From NCBI GenBank assembly GCA_029783825.1, contig JAREIK010017918.1:558001-622000 (forward strand): a DNA stretch of 64,000 bases, in the 5' to 3' direction. This DNA is from Sapria himalayana (lineage: Eukaryota > Streptophyta > Magnoliopsida > Malpighiales > Rafflesiaceae). A program made the position numbers and the translations under genes. The notes under the pieces are model-generated. The model saw nothing but the letters and a program-made list of their open reading frames with translations, did not search any database and was not told the DNA's origin. This document shows positions 1 to 11,900 of the stretch, piece after piece. Within the stretch, counting starts at the first letter, position 1, and the number at the start of each line of letters is the position of its first letter.

Positions 1-305
1 CTTGGTTACTATAATATGAAATTAATATTGCAACTATTTAATTATTACGAGATAAATATAGCTACGAGACTCCATGATAATATTGTAGCCAAAAAAATGT
101 GCTGTTTAGTTAAATGATTATTCTAATGAGGTGATAGAGTTTTGATATATAAATATTTCCATGACTAAAAAAATATAATTTTGACCAAAAATAAATGCCA
201 ATGATCAAGACAGCTAAATACACAACACATTACTAAGTCACTAATCATCTCCAAAAATATATTAATTTTACCACTATTCATTAAAATCAACTAAAACTTC
301 AAGTT
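1..305 (-). repeat. G-A gypsy LTR fragment (promoter-side end)
   Basis: Matches, by eye, the outer ends of the other large LTRs at about 17240-17640, 58275-58600 and 63340-63640 (shared run beginning cttggttactata, then gagataa..., the atgactaaa block and the gatgccaa block). In minus orientation it is the 5' end of an LTR. It is cut on the left by the window edge and on the right by the copia remnant. Only the relationship to the other copies supports it; there is no coding sequence. Confidence 0.75.
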
Positions 306-1196
306 GTGAAATCAATTCAATTATTGCAAGGAAGTTTGACTTGAATGATCTCAAGTAAACTACGAGTATTTTGGGCATACAAATTATAAAGGACCTTAGA
401 AATATGCTATTGTATATTAGGAAAAAAAGTACATTGAAGGAGTACTTCAATAGTTCAACATGTTTGACTGAAAACTAGTTTGTACACCTATACTTATTAG
501 GTTAAATGTAATTGTACAACACTGCTTTATTCTATATGCTAGTGTAGTTTGTAGCCTAATATATGTCATGATATGTATAAGACCCAACATATCACATGTA
601 GAGTGAGTTGTCAACAAACTGATGGACAACCCAAGAAAGGAGCACTTGAATACAATGAAAAGGGTGCTCGGGTATCTTCATGAGACTTTTGATTTTATTA
701 TGTAGTTTGGTGTAAATAGTAATTGAGATATCTTTAATGTCAGTTGTGTTGTGGATGCTGATTAGCGTAGAAATGTGAATACTAGAAGATCTATAAGTAA
801 TTTTATATTCAGCTTGTATGATGGATCGATAAGCTAGTTGAGTATGAAATAATATGTTGTAGCTTTGTCATCTATTGAGGTATAGTACATGACTTCTACC
901 TCAGGCAAGTGAGGAATCCATTTAGATGTCATGAATGTGAGTTGAACTTGGTTTGGAGTAGAAGAACTTAATATTCAAATATGATAGTCAAAATATTATT
1001 CACTGAGTAAAGAATATGTCATTTCATTGACACCAATATTATTTTATCAGAGAATAAGTCAAGAAGAACTTTGTTTGGTTAGAAAAAGTTGATATAAATG
1101 TGAACTATATAGACTGCTTGAAAATCATAGTATGCATTAAGAAGTTATAGTGGTACATAGGTGAGATAGAATTGATGAAGTATTCACCAAGTGAAA
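306..1196 (+). pseudogene. pol: Copia RT C-terminus and RNase H remnant
   Basis: Plus-strand translation, with many stops and shifts, shows the copia segment after the RT core (KFDLNDLK, then LGIQIIKD), the RT/RNase H linker around 540-680 (MYVMICIRPNI, then NTMKRVLGYLHET), and RNase H around 745-910 (CVVDAD, then ALSSIEV). Order and spacing are those of Ty1-copia pol. Gag, protease, integrase and the RT active site are absent, so this is a 5'-truncated copy. It runs directly into an LTR at about 1197, which makes it the 3' end of an old element. No function is expected. Confidence 0.8.
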
Positions 1197-1822
1197 GAAT
1201 GATATGATTGACTCATACATCATCTAGATTCTTAAAAGATAGTTTCTATGGAAAAAAAAGTCACGAGCTGAAGAATAAACATCACAACATGTTGATGTTA
1301 TGATATAGTTCTTTAACATAACAACTACATCAATGTTCTACTTAACTTGTAATTTTCATGACCATATTTTTTAGGTTATGACATTATTGTTGTCATGATG
1401 TGAGATATGTTATTGTGACTAAAGTGGTCTTGCAACATCGAAACATATTGGCATAGCTGGTTTGATGCCATGATAGGAAATATGTTAGAGCAACTTCATT
1501 TACTTGTACTCACATTTAGTATTTAAGTGATTAGTAAATGAGATATTGTAACATAATAAACACAATGAACACACTCAACATAGTAGAACATAATAATTCG
1601 AGTATTTTTTTTCTTGCTTGCTCTCTCTCACCTGCTTCTTCTTTTCAATGTGAAACCCTTAGTAGGCATGCTTATTCTTTCTCTTGTCGCTTGAATATAA
1701 TTATGACATCAATTGCATCATAGGTTTAATCCTAACCATTGACATTCTATGTCTCCCAATGGTGAGTTGAGGTAGATCTAATAAACCAAGGACAAGATCC
1801 TGACAATTAGATTATATCAAAG
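1197..1822 (+). repeat. Copia LTR (Cop3 type)
   Basis: Begins after a purine-rich stretch with the start shared by the LTRs at 35638, 45022 and 52293 (a degenerate TGTTAGGATTGACTCATA). It follows RNase H, so it is the 3' LTR of the preceding remnant. The end is placed by eye just before a tggtatcaaagc motif at 1825-1836, which resembles an initiator-tRNA-Met primer binding site. In Cop3 such motifs lie inside U5, so the true end could be further right. Confidence 0.6.
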
Positions 1823-1836
1823 GTTTTGGTATCAAA

Positions 1837-3335
1837 GCATTTAATTCCTGACATATTTTTCAAATTCAAAGATTATCTTTTGAAACATCATTTAAATCAT
1901 ATATTTCATTTTTATTGACATAATAACAACAAAATTCTTCATCATGAATCACACAGCACAACTGCTTTACTTTATGTTCCCAACCATAAATATAAGATAA
2001 TATCTTCATCATTTCATTATCAATGAAAGTCTTTGCTCATCCAAATCCATATTTCAATGTTGGATACGAACTTCAAAAAATCGAAACAACTAGTATGCAT
2101 TCTGCTATTTGTGTTAATATAATAAAACTATACTAATAAAGTTTACATACTGTAATAATATAGAATTTATCATTTTTGAACTCGAAATTGAAAGAAAATC
2201 AGAATCTATGTATTTCCTTAGTTTGATATATTGAGAATTTGGGTTAATATTACAGCTCACATTTGAAGAGAAAGCTTGGCTTGCCATAAATTCGTAAATT
2301 CATCTTACTTTATTTTTTATTGTTTTGAATTGTTCTAAATTTTTATTAATATCTTCAAATGCATTTTTATATACCAAAAATAAATTATGAAGTTTCGTTC
2401 TGGCATCAACATATTGCTTTCCATAATTTAAACAACTAAATCTCCAAGTGAGTCCAAGATTAATTAATACCTAATTCTTCAATCTCATATAAATATAACA
2501 TAAAATATTAGTTGAATATTAGATCAATATTTTATGAAATTATTGCATGCATTGGACCACTATTGCTAGTTCTTCAATCATTAGTTCTAGATTGTTAGTA
2601 GTTGAGCTATCTTATAAGGGTAATGTGGTGCTAGGAATCTATAAAAACAATAGATATCATATAATACAACCATTGGATCATAAAAAAACTTCGAAGAAAT
2701 AAAAATATTTTTTTATATTTTTTAATTATCAACCAAAATTATTTCTAATTGTATTGTTGTATAGTAAAAATAGCGTGGTTATTTTATTCGCTATCATTTT
2801 TTAGAATATGGCATGTCAAATCTCATTCTATTTTAATCTCTAATGTGAATATGCTAGATTTTTATTTTTTAACTTTGTAATAGTTTTAGAATTTAGTTCA
2901 ATGATGATTTAGATGGCTTATACAAGATATTGCATTTCTAATTTTTATATATTCACTTGTAATTTTAATTTTTGACTAAATTATTACATTTATGACATAA
3001 CACATACACCTTTCATACATGAAAGTATCTCCTTTATATTACCCAAACATTTATTGAAATAAAATTTCATTGATCTCATGTTGGACATCCCATTAACTAT
3101 ACATTTTTGAATTATATGGTACTAATGTTAGATATCAAATAATATGGTTGTAGATCATTTCAACATTGTGATTAATATACTTTATTTCAAAAAAAAATTA
3201 TTGTTTTTTGAATTATTATTTTTTGAGTCTAGATAACACAACCATACTATTATAACTTCATTTTTCTCACTACTTCAAATATCAAAAGTAAGAAAAATGA
3301 AAGTCATGAGAAACTAATTTCACTAATCCTCATAA
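1837..3335. other. Unassigned AT-rich stretch
   Basis: No coding, RNA or repeat feature could be recognised. The stretch lies between an old copia LTR and the left TSD of Cop1 and is probably older decayed repeat sequence. Short runs of T and A occur but nothing specific. Confidence 0.5.
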
Positions 3336-3340
3336 GAAAC

Positions 3341-3923
3341 TGTTGTATATAGTTTGTCTTGATAAACTATTTTATATAATCAAAAATTTTTTCTATTTCA
3401 ATATTTTTTATATCAGTGCAGGAAATAAAATATTGAAAGATTGGGAGTGCAGCAATAGCACAATAATGGGGTCCTACTACCCGGTTAGTGTGCCAAGAAA
3501 ATTTTGGAGCACAACCCGGTCCATCCAAGTAATCCAACCTGCTCCAATATTTATATCAAGAAACTATTTAATATAAATTGATTTTTATTTTTGTTTTTCA
3601 CTGTTGTCAATTTTTCACGAAACTATTCATTTTCATTTCTCCTCTCCACATGTTTTTTCTTCATGATTACTGCCTCTATAAGATTTTGTTTTTGGTTATA
3701 ATCTATAACTGCATAAACAATTTTCTGGTAGTTGTAGCTAGTCATGCTGAACAACTAGTGAACCATGCTATTTTTTGTGTTTCTATTGCAGATTGATTTT
3801 TTATCATGGTTTGTTAGATTAAGGTTTGAAATACTATGATTGTGTATATATCATTTGTTGTCTTCTTTTTCTTCTTCTTTTAATCTATGAAATTACAAAT
3901 GTTGGAAGTAGAACTACCCAACA
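3341..3923 (+). repeat. Cop1 5' LTR
   Basis: 583 bp, starting TGTTG and ending CCCAACA. It aligns throughout with 7278-7847. The TSD lies immediately upstream. Open frames within it, such as one from 3343, are chance frames in LTR sequence. Confidence 0.95.
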
Positions 3924-3925
3924 AT

Positions 3926-3943
3926 TGGTATTAGAGTGGGTTG
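3926..3943 (+). promoter_or_regulatory. Cop1 primer binding site
   Basis: The motif tggtattagagtggg lies two bases after the 5' LTR. It resembles the plant copia PBS complementary to the initiator tRNA-Met 3' end (TGGTATCAGAGC type). Confidence 0.85.
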
Positions 3944-3989
3944 CGGAAGCTTCGAACAATTTTACCTTTGGAATTTTGTGATTTTTTAG

Positions 3990-4770
3990 AAAATGATATC
4001 CTATTGAAAATAGCTAGAACCTTGAATACCATGATAGAGAAATTTAACGGTGGAATTAGTTTCAGTATGTGGTAGATTAAGATGCGAGCACATTTGAAGA
4101 ATTTTGACATTTGGAGTTGTCTTGTTCAAGGTTTTGATCCTAATACTGATGCTGCTCTTGGAATAACATAGGCAGAGGCATGGAGACATGAAGAAAAAGC
4201 TCACTCCACCATTCTTCTAAGCTTGTCTGATGAAGTGATTGCCGAGGTAGCAGATGAAGAGTCTGTTGCAGGACTGTGGCTCAAATTCAAGTCACTATAC
4301 ATGACAAAATCACTTATAAACAAGCTTCTATTGAAGAGGAGTCTGTTCATATTAAAGTTACAATAGGGAACTTCCTTAAAGAAGTATCTAGATGATTTAA
4401 ACAGTATTCTCATGGACCTAAAATGTGTGGATGCAAAAGTATAAGATGAGGATGCTGCACTTCTGCTCTTAGTGTCACTTTCTTCATCCTATGAGAATTT
4501 TGTGGAATCACTTATAGTGGGGAATGAGGAGATCACTCTGGAGGATATTCGGTCTTCCCTACACTCTAGAGAAATGAGGCAGAAGGCTACAGTTGAATGA
4601 ATTGAACAATATCCTACTGGATGGGTGGTGACAAATAGGAGGCCACAACCTATTTCATTCAAGAAAAGGGGGAATAAGCTCCAGAAGAGGTTTCAAAAAG
4701 GGTGACAGTTGTCACTATTATAAACAGTAAGGACATTGGAAAACTAAATGCCCAAAGAAGAAAGCAAGGC
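3990..4770 (+). pseudogene. gag: Cop1 gag (capsid and zinc knuckle)
   Basis: Plus-strand translation across several stops shows the copia gag capsid pattern: a start region with EKFNGGISFSMW at about 4039, LWLKFKSLYM at about 4277, LLLKRSLF at about 4327 and LVSLSSSYENFVESL at about 4470. A zinc knuckle follows at about 4703-4760 with CHYYKQ, a stop, then GHWKTKC. The second cysteine of the CCHC pattern is replaced by tyrosine. Gag would form the virus-like particle. Stops in all frames make this a pseudogene; two minus-strand open frames here are shadows. Confidence 0.85.
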
Positions 4771-4847
4771 TAGAACAACAGGGTCAACCTAATTTCCTAC
4801 CTGCTACTACCGTGGCTTTTGATGACTTGGATGATGGATAAGATCTT

Positions 4848-5092
4848 GTGCTGGTGATCTCTATAATGGTTGCACGATCAGATTCTTGGATACTAGTTAC
4901 TGGTGCTTTCTTCCATATCGGTACTCACTTGGAGTGGTTCAACAAATATGACATGAAGGAAGCTAGACATGTTGTGGTGGGGAATAGCCAACCGTGTAAA
5001 GTGGTTGGAATCAACATAGTCAGATTGAGAACATATGATGGCCAAATTGTCTCACTATCCAATGTAAGGTATGTTCCTAAAATGATATAATC
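4848..5092 (+). pseudogene. pol: Cop1 aspartic protease, catalytic Asp lost
   Basis: An 80-codon open stretch with the copia protease layout. The active-site triad region reads WILVTGAF where the family has DTGA or DSGA, so the catalytic aspartate is a valine. It continues through HLEWFNKYD, a GNSQPCKVVGI strand and RLRTYDGQIVSLSNVRYVP, typical of the end of the protease before the pre-integrase region. The enzyme would normally cut the Gag-Pol polyprotein inside the particle. This copy should be inactive. Confidence 0.85.
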
Positions 5093-5254
5093 TTTCTTAG
5101 TATTTTGGATGATCAGGGATGTTCATTCAATGGTGGTGAGGGAACACTAAATATTCACCGAGGAGATGATATCATATTGAAGGGGTAGAAGAGTAGAACC
5201 CTATACACATTGATAGATTTCACAATGACAAGGGTTGTTGCTGTCACATCTAGA

Positions 5255-5470
5255 GAGAGTGAATATTTGTAGGATTATTCCAATCTAAAAGTATTCGGGT
5301 TTGTTACCTACTATCATATAAATGATGGTAAACTTAAACCACGAGCAAGAAAAGGAATATATGTTGGATATAGTGATGGAGTCAAGAGATTCCATATCTG
5401 GTCACCATCTGAAAAGAGAGTGATTCTCTAGGAGTGTCACCTTTGATGAAAGTATCATCTTAAGACAAGT
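5255..5470 (+). pseudogene. pol: Cop1 integrase, C-terminal remnant
   Basis: The recognisable part is the segment after the integrase core: DYSNLKVFGFVTYYH at about 5275, GKLKPRARKGIYVGYSDGVK and FHIWSP. The HHCC zinc-binding region and the DD35E catalytic core expected between protease and this point are absent. Only about 165 bases separate the protease end from here, while the family needs roughly 900. This is a large internal deletion, so the element could not supply its own integrase. Confidence 0.8.
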
Positions 5471-5552
5471 ACCATGTGTTATCCAGTTATTTGATGTTCC
5501 TCAAGTTAAATTTAAGGTAAAGCTAAAATCTTAATCTGTAGCTCTAGGAAGG

Positions 5553-6566
5553 ATGCTTGTTGTCTTTAGACAAACAATAGCTGATCATGAAAATGATACT
5601 AAGTCCATTACTGAACATGATCCTGAACCCGCACTTGAGGAGTCAATTCTCTACTACATTGCAAGGGATAGACCAAGGAGGGTGAATGTAAGTCCTCCTT
5701 TGAGATTTAACTTTGATGGATTTGTAGGGTTTGCCCTACAAGTTGCCAAAGAGATTGACATTAATGAACCATCCTACTTCAAGAATACTATTAGATGTCC
5801 TGAATTCGAGTCATCGTTAGTTGCCATGAATGAAAGATTGAATCTCTTCATAAAAATGGAGTTTCAAGAAGAAAAATGATGCCTCTATAGCTAGTAGTGT
5901 AAAGTTTAAGGCACATCTAGTTGCAAGAGGGTTCCGTCAAAAAGAGAGTGTTAATTACAATGAGATATTCTCTCCTGTAGTTAGGCATACCTCAATTAGG
6001 ATTCTTCTAGCATTAGTGGCACATCATGATCTCGAACTTGAGCAACTAGATGTTAAAATACTTTTCTTCATGGAGATCTGGATGAAGAAATTTATATGAG
6101 CCAACCTGAGGGTTTTGAGATATCAAGTAAGGAAACCCATGTGTGTAAGCTTCTGAAATTCTTTTATGGACTTAAGCAGTCTCCCTGTCAGTGGTACAAG
6201 AGATTTGACTATTTTATGACTAGTTATGGATACAGTAGGTGTGACCATGATTGTTGTGTTTATTTTTGAAGGCACAAGGATGAGTCATATATATACTTGC
6301 TATTGTATGTAGATGATATGCTTATTACTGCTAGAAATAAATCTGACAATCAAGAACTAAAAGATATCCTCAATTCTGAATTTGATATGAAAGATCTTGA
6401 AGGAGTAAAGCAAATTTTGGGTATGGAAATATTCAATGATAGAATTAAAATAATATTGTTTCTTTCACAGAAACAATATATTCAGAAAATTCTATCTAGA
6501 TTTGGAATGACTTCTTGTAAGTCTCTATTCACACCATTTGCTTTCAACCTCCATTTAATATTATAA
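5553..6566 (+). pseudogene. pol: Cop1 linker and reverse transcriptase
   Basis: An open linker frame (5553-5879) precedes the RT domain. RT motifs read in shifting frames: LVARGFRQKESVNYNEIFSPVV at about 5918, IRILLALVAHHDLELEQLDVK at about 5998, and an uninterrupted stretch from 6297 with LLLYVDDML. The catalytic YVDD is intact at 6306-6317. FDMKDLEGVKQILGMEI follows. RT would copy element RNA into cDNA in the particle. Several frameshifts and stops between 5880 and 6296 disable it. Confidence 0.9.
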
Positions 6567-6569
6567 TTT

Positions 6570-7210
6570 TACCCTAAATCTGAATCTGATAAGGAACAAA
6601 TGTCTAAGGTCCTTATTCTAGTACTGTTGGGAGCCTCATGTATCTTATGGTATGCACCCAACTTGATATTGCTCATGCAGTAAGTGCAGTGAGTAGGTTT
6701 ATGATAAACCTTGGTCAAGAGCACTAGAAAGTTGTTAAGAGGATAATTAGGTACCTCAAGGGGACTTATGATGTTGGTTTGATATTTGGTAATAAATCTA
6801 AACTCATGTTGGCAGGATATTCTGATTCTGACTATACAAGAGATGTTGACAATAGATGGTCTACAACTAGTTATGTCTTTATTGTATGTGGTTCTGTAGT
6901 TAGCTGGAAAGCTACACTGCACTCTTCTATTACTTTATCCTCTACTGAAGCAGAGTATATGGCTTTGACTAAAGCTACGAAGCAGAGTATTACTTTAACC
7001 TCAGTGCTATCTATTTAGCAAAAGACCAAGTGCACAATGAGAGGACAAAAACATTGATGTGCGATATCATTTCTTTCGATTTGAGAAGATGGTACAAGTA
7101 AAGAAGATTGAAACTTCTGATAATACAACTAACATGTTTACCAAACATGTTAATCTGAATAAGTTAAGATACTACCTTGACTTACTGAACATATCAAATC
7201 AGATATAGTC
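6570..7210 (+). pseudogene. pol: Cop1 RNase H
   Basis: The RT/RNase H linker (QLDIAHAVSAVSRF at about 6660, then VVKRIIRYLKGT) is followed by an open stretch 6779-7018 with GYSDSDYTRD, the catalytic-type aspartate context, and SSTEAEYMALT with the conserved glutamate. After 7018 the frame breaks and part of the domain seems deleted before the terminal lines near 7080-7190. The minus-strand open frame over 6569-6922 is a shadow. Confidence 0.85.
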
Positions 7211-7266
7211 CTATTTGGACTAACTATTTTTAGAGAGTGTCCCTCTATCTGTATGCAAAACAAATT

Positions 7267-7277
7267 AAGGTGGAGAT
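7267..7277 (+). promoter_or_regulatory. Cop1 polypurine tract
   Basis: aaggtggagat lies directly before the 3' LTR, where plus-strand priming occurs in LTR retrotransposons. Confidence 0.85.
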
Positions 7278-7847
7278 TGTTGGATATAGTTTATTTTAAT
7301 AAACTATTTTGTACAACCAAAATTATTTTTTATTTCACTATTTTTAATGTTTGTGCTGGAAAGAAAATATTAAGAGATTGAGAATGCAGTAATAGTACAA
7401 TAACGGGGGTGTTGCTGCCCGATCAGTGAGTCAAAGAAAATTTTGGAGGACAACCTGGTCCATCCAAGTGATCCATCCTACTTCATTATTGATATTGAGA
7501 AACTATTTTTTATAAATTGATTTTTATTTCTATTTTTTGCTGCTGTCAATTTTTCGTGTAACTATTCATTTTTGTCTCTCCTATCCGTGCAATTTTTCTT
7601 TGTGATTGCTGCCTTTGTAAAACTTTTTTTTTATTATAATCTACAAACACATAAGTATTTTTTTGGTGGATGACTGAACAACTAGTGAACCACATTATTT
7701 TCTATGTTTCTGTTTTGGTTTGATTTTCTGTCATGGTTTGTTGGATTGTGGTTTGATATACTGTGATTGTGGATATATCATTTGATGTTCTCTTCTTCCT
7801 CTTCTAATTTACGAGATTACAAATATTGGAAGCGGAAATACCCAACA
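7278..7847 (+). repeat. Cop1 3' LTR
   Basis: 570 bp, TGTTGG to CCCAACA. It aligns with the 5' LTR along its length and is followed by the GAAAC TSD copy. Confidence 0.95.
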
Positions 7848-7889
7848 GAAACATACTTTTTGAGGCTTAATGGTAGCTTTTTTTCCTAA

Positions 7890-8120
7890 CTTAAATCAGC
7901 ATAATGATATTGTAGCTACTAAAGAATTATGGGAAAACATGCTTACCAAATAATCTTTATTTACATTAAAATTATTTCTTATTTTAAGTTGGTAAAACCA
8001 TGTCGATAAACTCACATTTTATCATATGTTAGTAAATAATGAGAAGCATTAGGTGGTTTACCACTTGAAAGTTTCTTTCAAAATTAATATTTTATGAATT
8101 TTTTATCAATAATTTTTTTA
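7890..8120 (+). pseudogene. Possible copia gag trace
   Basis: Plus-strand translation shows DIVATKELWENMLTK at about 7910, resembling the gag segment in which small copies name a KEMWDTLE-type helix, followed by a weak capsid-like run with stops. It flanks Cop1 and may be part of the element Cop1 jumped into. Evidence is one short motif, so this is tentative. Confidence 0.35.
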
Positions 8121-8625
8121 TTAGTCTTGAATTTTGGATCAAAGAAGTCCCAAACACATGACATGCAAAATTTTGCACTTTCTTCCCAAATAATCATGAT
8201 TGAATTGCTTGATGAAATCTATGTTAGATCCAAATATTAGTTGATTTCTTTATTACTACCTATTATTTTGATGTCACTTAAATTATCATTAATACTCTTC
8301 ATTTCATTAGTCTCAAAAAAATTCATAGATACAAAGATTATGAGAATGAATTTAATTAGGTTAGGAAAATATATATATTGTATATTTTTTCTTTGCTTGA
8401 TATTTGTCATTTTTTGTTATCCATTTATTACAAATTTATCTAAGCTTTAGCATATGAGAGGAACATATTATATGGGAAAAAAGAATGATTATTCAGGAAA
8501 ATGAAGATGTTGTATCAGAAAGGGGGAGTAGCTTCAATTGTCAAATTACAAATACATAGAGGGAAGGAGAGAAAATAGTCGGGGATGAATTTGCAATGGT
8601 TTAATTCCTTCCATCCATGTACCTG

Positions 8626-8958
8626 TAGTTATCCTGGATGACCAATGCCCAGCCTACCAAATTGGAAGGGGCTATCAATGAATTTGCAACAAAAGGAAGT
8701 GCCCTCCTCTCACATAAGAAGTATATGTGGGATATTGTCGCACAAGATGGAGATTTAGTGATTCATCTGGTAGATGGTGGAAACTACTTTGTGGTAAGTT
8801 GATGCATGCCTAATTTATCAAAGTTAGTGCTCTCATATGTCTCATCTTTTGAAAATGAGATAGAATCTCAATGCACCTTTGTTGATTGTTAGCCTCACTC
8901 CTCTCCTTAATGATTAGATGGATCCTTCATTTGTAAGCAAAGATAATGTAGGAGGGTA
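8626..8958 (+). other. Exon-like segment of a possible gene fragment
   Basis: 8626-8793 follows a ctgtag acceptor-like end, is open for 56 codons in phase 0 and ends at a consensus gtaagt donor. The stretch is locally less AT-rich and contains HKKYMWDIVAQDGDLVIHL. A second short candidate exon, 8921-8958, follows a pyrimidine-rich tract and attag and also ends at gtaagt. I do not recognise the protein. No start, stop or further exon could be joined confidently. It could be a captured gene fragment, a decayed gene or chance. Confidence 0.3.
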
Positions 8959-8959
8959 A

Positions 8960-11900
8960 GTTTATTATTCTCATCGATTTAGGCAAATTTTAACCAAACC
9001 ACATACGCTTTATGTTCTTTACTTTTTTTGCAAGTATGTTTGTGTTTTTGGATTTCCTCTTGATCTTGACTAGCTAGTATTCGAGAGAGGTTCAAAGAAA
9101 TACTAATGTGCTTTTGAGCATGTCAAAATTGTTAAAAACTTAATCATAATATGTTCATCTCAAAGAAACAATCACAATGCCATACACACCATATAAATAT
9201 GACATCATATGAGCTAGAAAAGCATAATAAGAGTTACTGCAAACCTAGTAATTTTCAAGAGGCAGAAGACATTATTATTCAACTGAATTTGATTTCCAAC
9301 AAAATTAGACAATTCCAAAGTTTTTTGAATAATTTTGGATCCAAACATGGTGTCAAACAATTTTAAAACTATCTCGATATTGGTCCTCATTATTTTATTT
9401 TGAAATGGCTTTAGCTGAGAAGGTCAAAAAATTTAATGGCACCAATTTGGTTTCTCTAAGATGCAATTTCAAAATAACTAGTTGACACACAAAAATGTAT
9501 TTTTATATGATACCTATTGTATAGTTTATTCACTTTTTAATACTAACATTGTGTAATTTACTAAGTTTACAAGATATGAGCCTTAAATTATGTTATTGTT
9601 TTGTTGTGTTTTTAGCATGTTTTGTGTGACAAAGTTCCTAGACTTGCTTCAGATTTCTTTGAGGAGCACTTGTAGACTAATGAAAGTAAGAAATATCAGA
9701 CATCAAATTTTATCAGGCATGGAAAGAATATGTGGATATTTGTCTAGCAAGTGAAAACTACCAAGTAAAGTAGGAAAAAACTATGCAATAAACTATAATA
9801 ATTGGTTTAAAAAATTTTGAAGTGATCATAATTATGACCGCGATCCTTTTGAGTGATTTTCATAGATTTGAAAAAAATTATAAAACATTATAAAAATTAG
9901 TTGAAGTCTATATTTTTTAGTATTCATGCATTGCTATGTAATAATTATGAGCTTTGTGATTTATGTGGGCCATTGGACTCTAAACATATGCCCCATGTAA
10001 ATAAGAAACAGATTAAAAAGTAAAGAGTAGAAAAAATGTGCAATGTGTAGATCTACAAATTAAAAAGAGAATATAGTCTTTTTTTTCATGTCTTTTCTCT
10101 CTCTTCTCTTCTCATTTTTCTTTTGACATCATATCTACCATACCAACACATCCTTGGATTGTATAGATCTACAAGATGTGTAGCTAATTCATCTCCTTCA
10201 TAGGGGAAGGAATGTTTAGCTAATTCTTCTTTTGAATAATAAAGGTAAATACTCTCACTTGATTAAACCTTAGCACTTCCTGATTTCTCTCTTGGATCAC
10301 TTCAAATGATGATTATTTGATAAGCTATTAGGAATGATTACTTATTATTGTTAGATTCATTATGTTTCATAGGTTATCATCTAACAAAAGCATAGTAAAA
10401 TCCAAGAGGAATTTAGATGAATTGTGAAATTAATCCATGAAAAGAATTATTTTTTATAGATCATTATCCTAAGTGCAATTTATAAGAATTTAAAACCTAC
10501 TTACTAAAATTTATTTTCCAACAAATTCCAACTCATTCCATTCCTCATTTCTATCAATCTATTAGTCTTGAATATTTTACCACTATAATTATGACATTCC
10601 TTGTAGTTTTGATCACTAACTATGAGAATACTAATCCATTAGATGATCTTAGACCACTATATTATGGTAGTCATGTTGCACTAGACTAGTGCCATGGTTA
10701 TAAACAATTTGATCACTTCATCATGTTTAATCTAATGATATCTTTGTTGGGGATGGTTCTAAAGTATCTATACTCTTTCTTTCTTCACATTATGCTTTGT
10801 TATTTTTCTATTGTGAATTTTCATAGATATGTGAAAAGTTATTTTGTAATCTATGTTATTGCAAATTTTCACAAAATATTACAGACATCCCTTATTTGAG
10901 TCTAGAAAAATTTGATATGCTCATTTATCAAATTCTTTCTGAAACTACATTATGAAATATAAAATGCATGAATGTGGAACCCCAATCCAACATGAATTTT
11001 TCATGCTGATTATATTGATATTTTAATTGATGAAAGACCATTTGCATTCCTAGAGGAAGAGCACACCTCCCTTTCAATATTATCTGATCATATCATATCT
11101 CACTCCATATATTCTATGATGTCAAGAATGAGAATGTTTACTTAATACATAAGATACTCCAAAGAAGTATCCCACGCATTCCAAGAAAGATATTTTTCAA
11201 TTAATTGGTTGGGCCTAAAAGTATTCTTTCTTTACTTTGAAGATAAAATAAAAATATGGTTTAACTTCGTGAGATCACAAGAAAGATCATGAATTAGAAA
11301 CATGGATGTGATAAGTTACTTTGATAAGTTATTTAGTATAAAGCGACATCAATTACCATTAAGCAAGTACCATATATAAAATGTGGTTAGAGATGTCATG
11401 AGTAGAAACCTTGAAAAGGTATTGGATTTTTTCAAATATGTGATTGAAGTTTGTAGAGGGTGAGATGAATCAAATGATGAAGACTTAAAATAATCCAAGC
11501 CTCAATTGAATACTAGAGGAGACATTTTTAATTTGAAGGAGTCTGATGTTCAAGCAAATGGCTAGAATACTAGAGAGATATGAGATAAGAATGTTGAATG
11601 ATAATAAAATGGGAGTTAGATTGCTGAGACAAGTCAAGCCTTGCACAAATTTTCACACTATCGAACAGAAAGAAGAGGAGTGTCCTACTCTTTTTGTAGT
11701 AAGAAAGATGTTGTAAGCTATGTTAATGTGCTTTAGAATTTCAAACCACTCAAAAACTTTTCATATGACATTAATTATACTCAAAATTATGTTCCACTAT
11801 TTATTATTTGGAAAATATAAAAAAAAAGAAATGATGTGAGATTCAAAAGAAAATTATTCACCTAAAAAGATAATTTTTAGAATAGAAATGCTAATAGGAA

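Larger units (their letters stand above)
3341..7847 (+). mobile_element. Cop1: complete but defective Ty1-copia element
   Basis: A 4507-bp element bounded by two related LTRs, with primer binding site, polypurine tract and an exact 5-bp TSD GAAAC (3336-3340 and 7848-7852). Internal order is gag, protease, integrase remnant, RT, RNase H, which is the copia order. The two LTRs look only about 80 percent identical by eye, so the insertion is old. Stops and frameshifts occur in every domain, and most of integrase is missing. Confidence 0.95.

Noticed and set aside
11400..11760. Charged gag-like segment on the plus strand
   Set aside because: No motif could be matched with confidence to any retrotransposon family.
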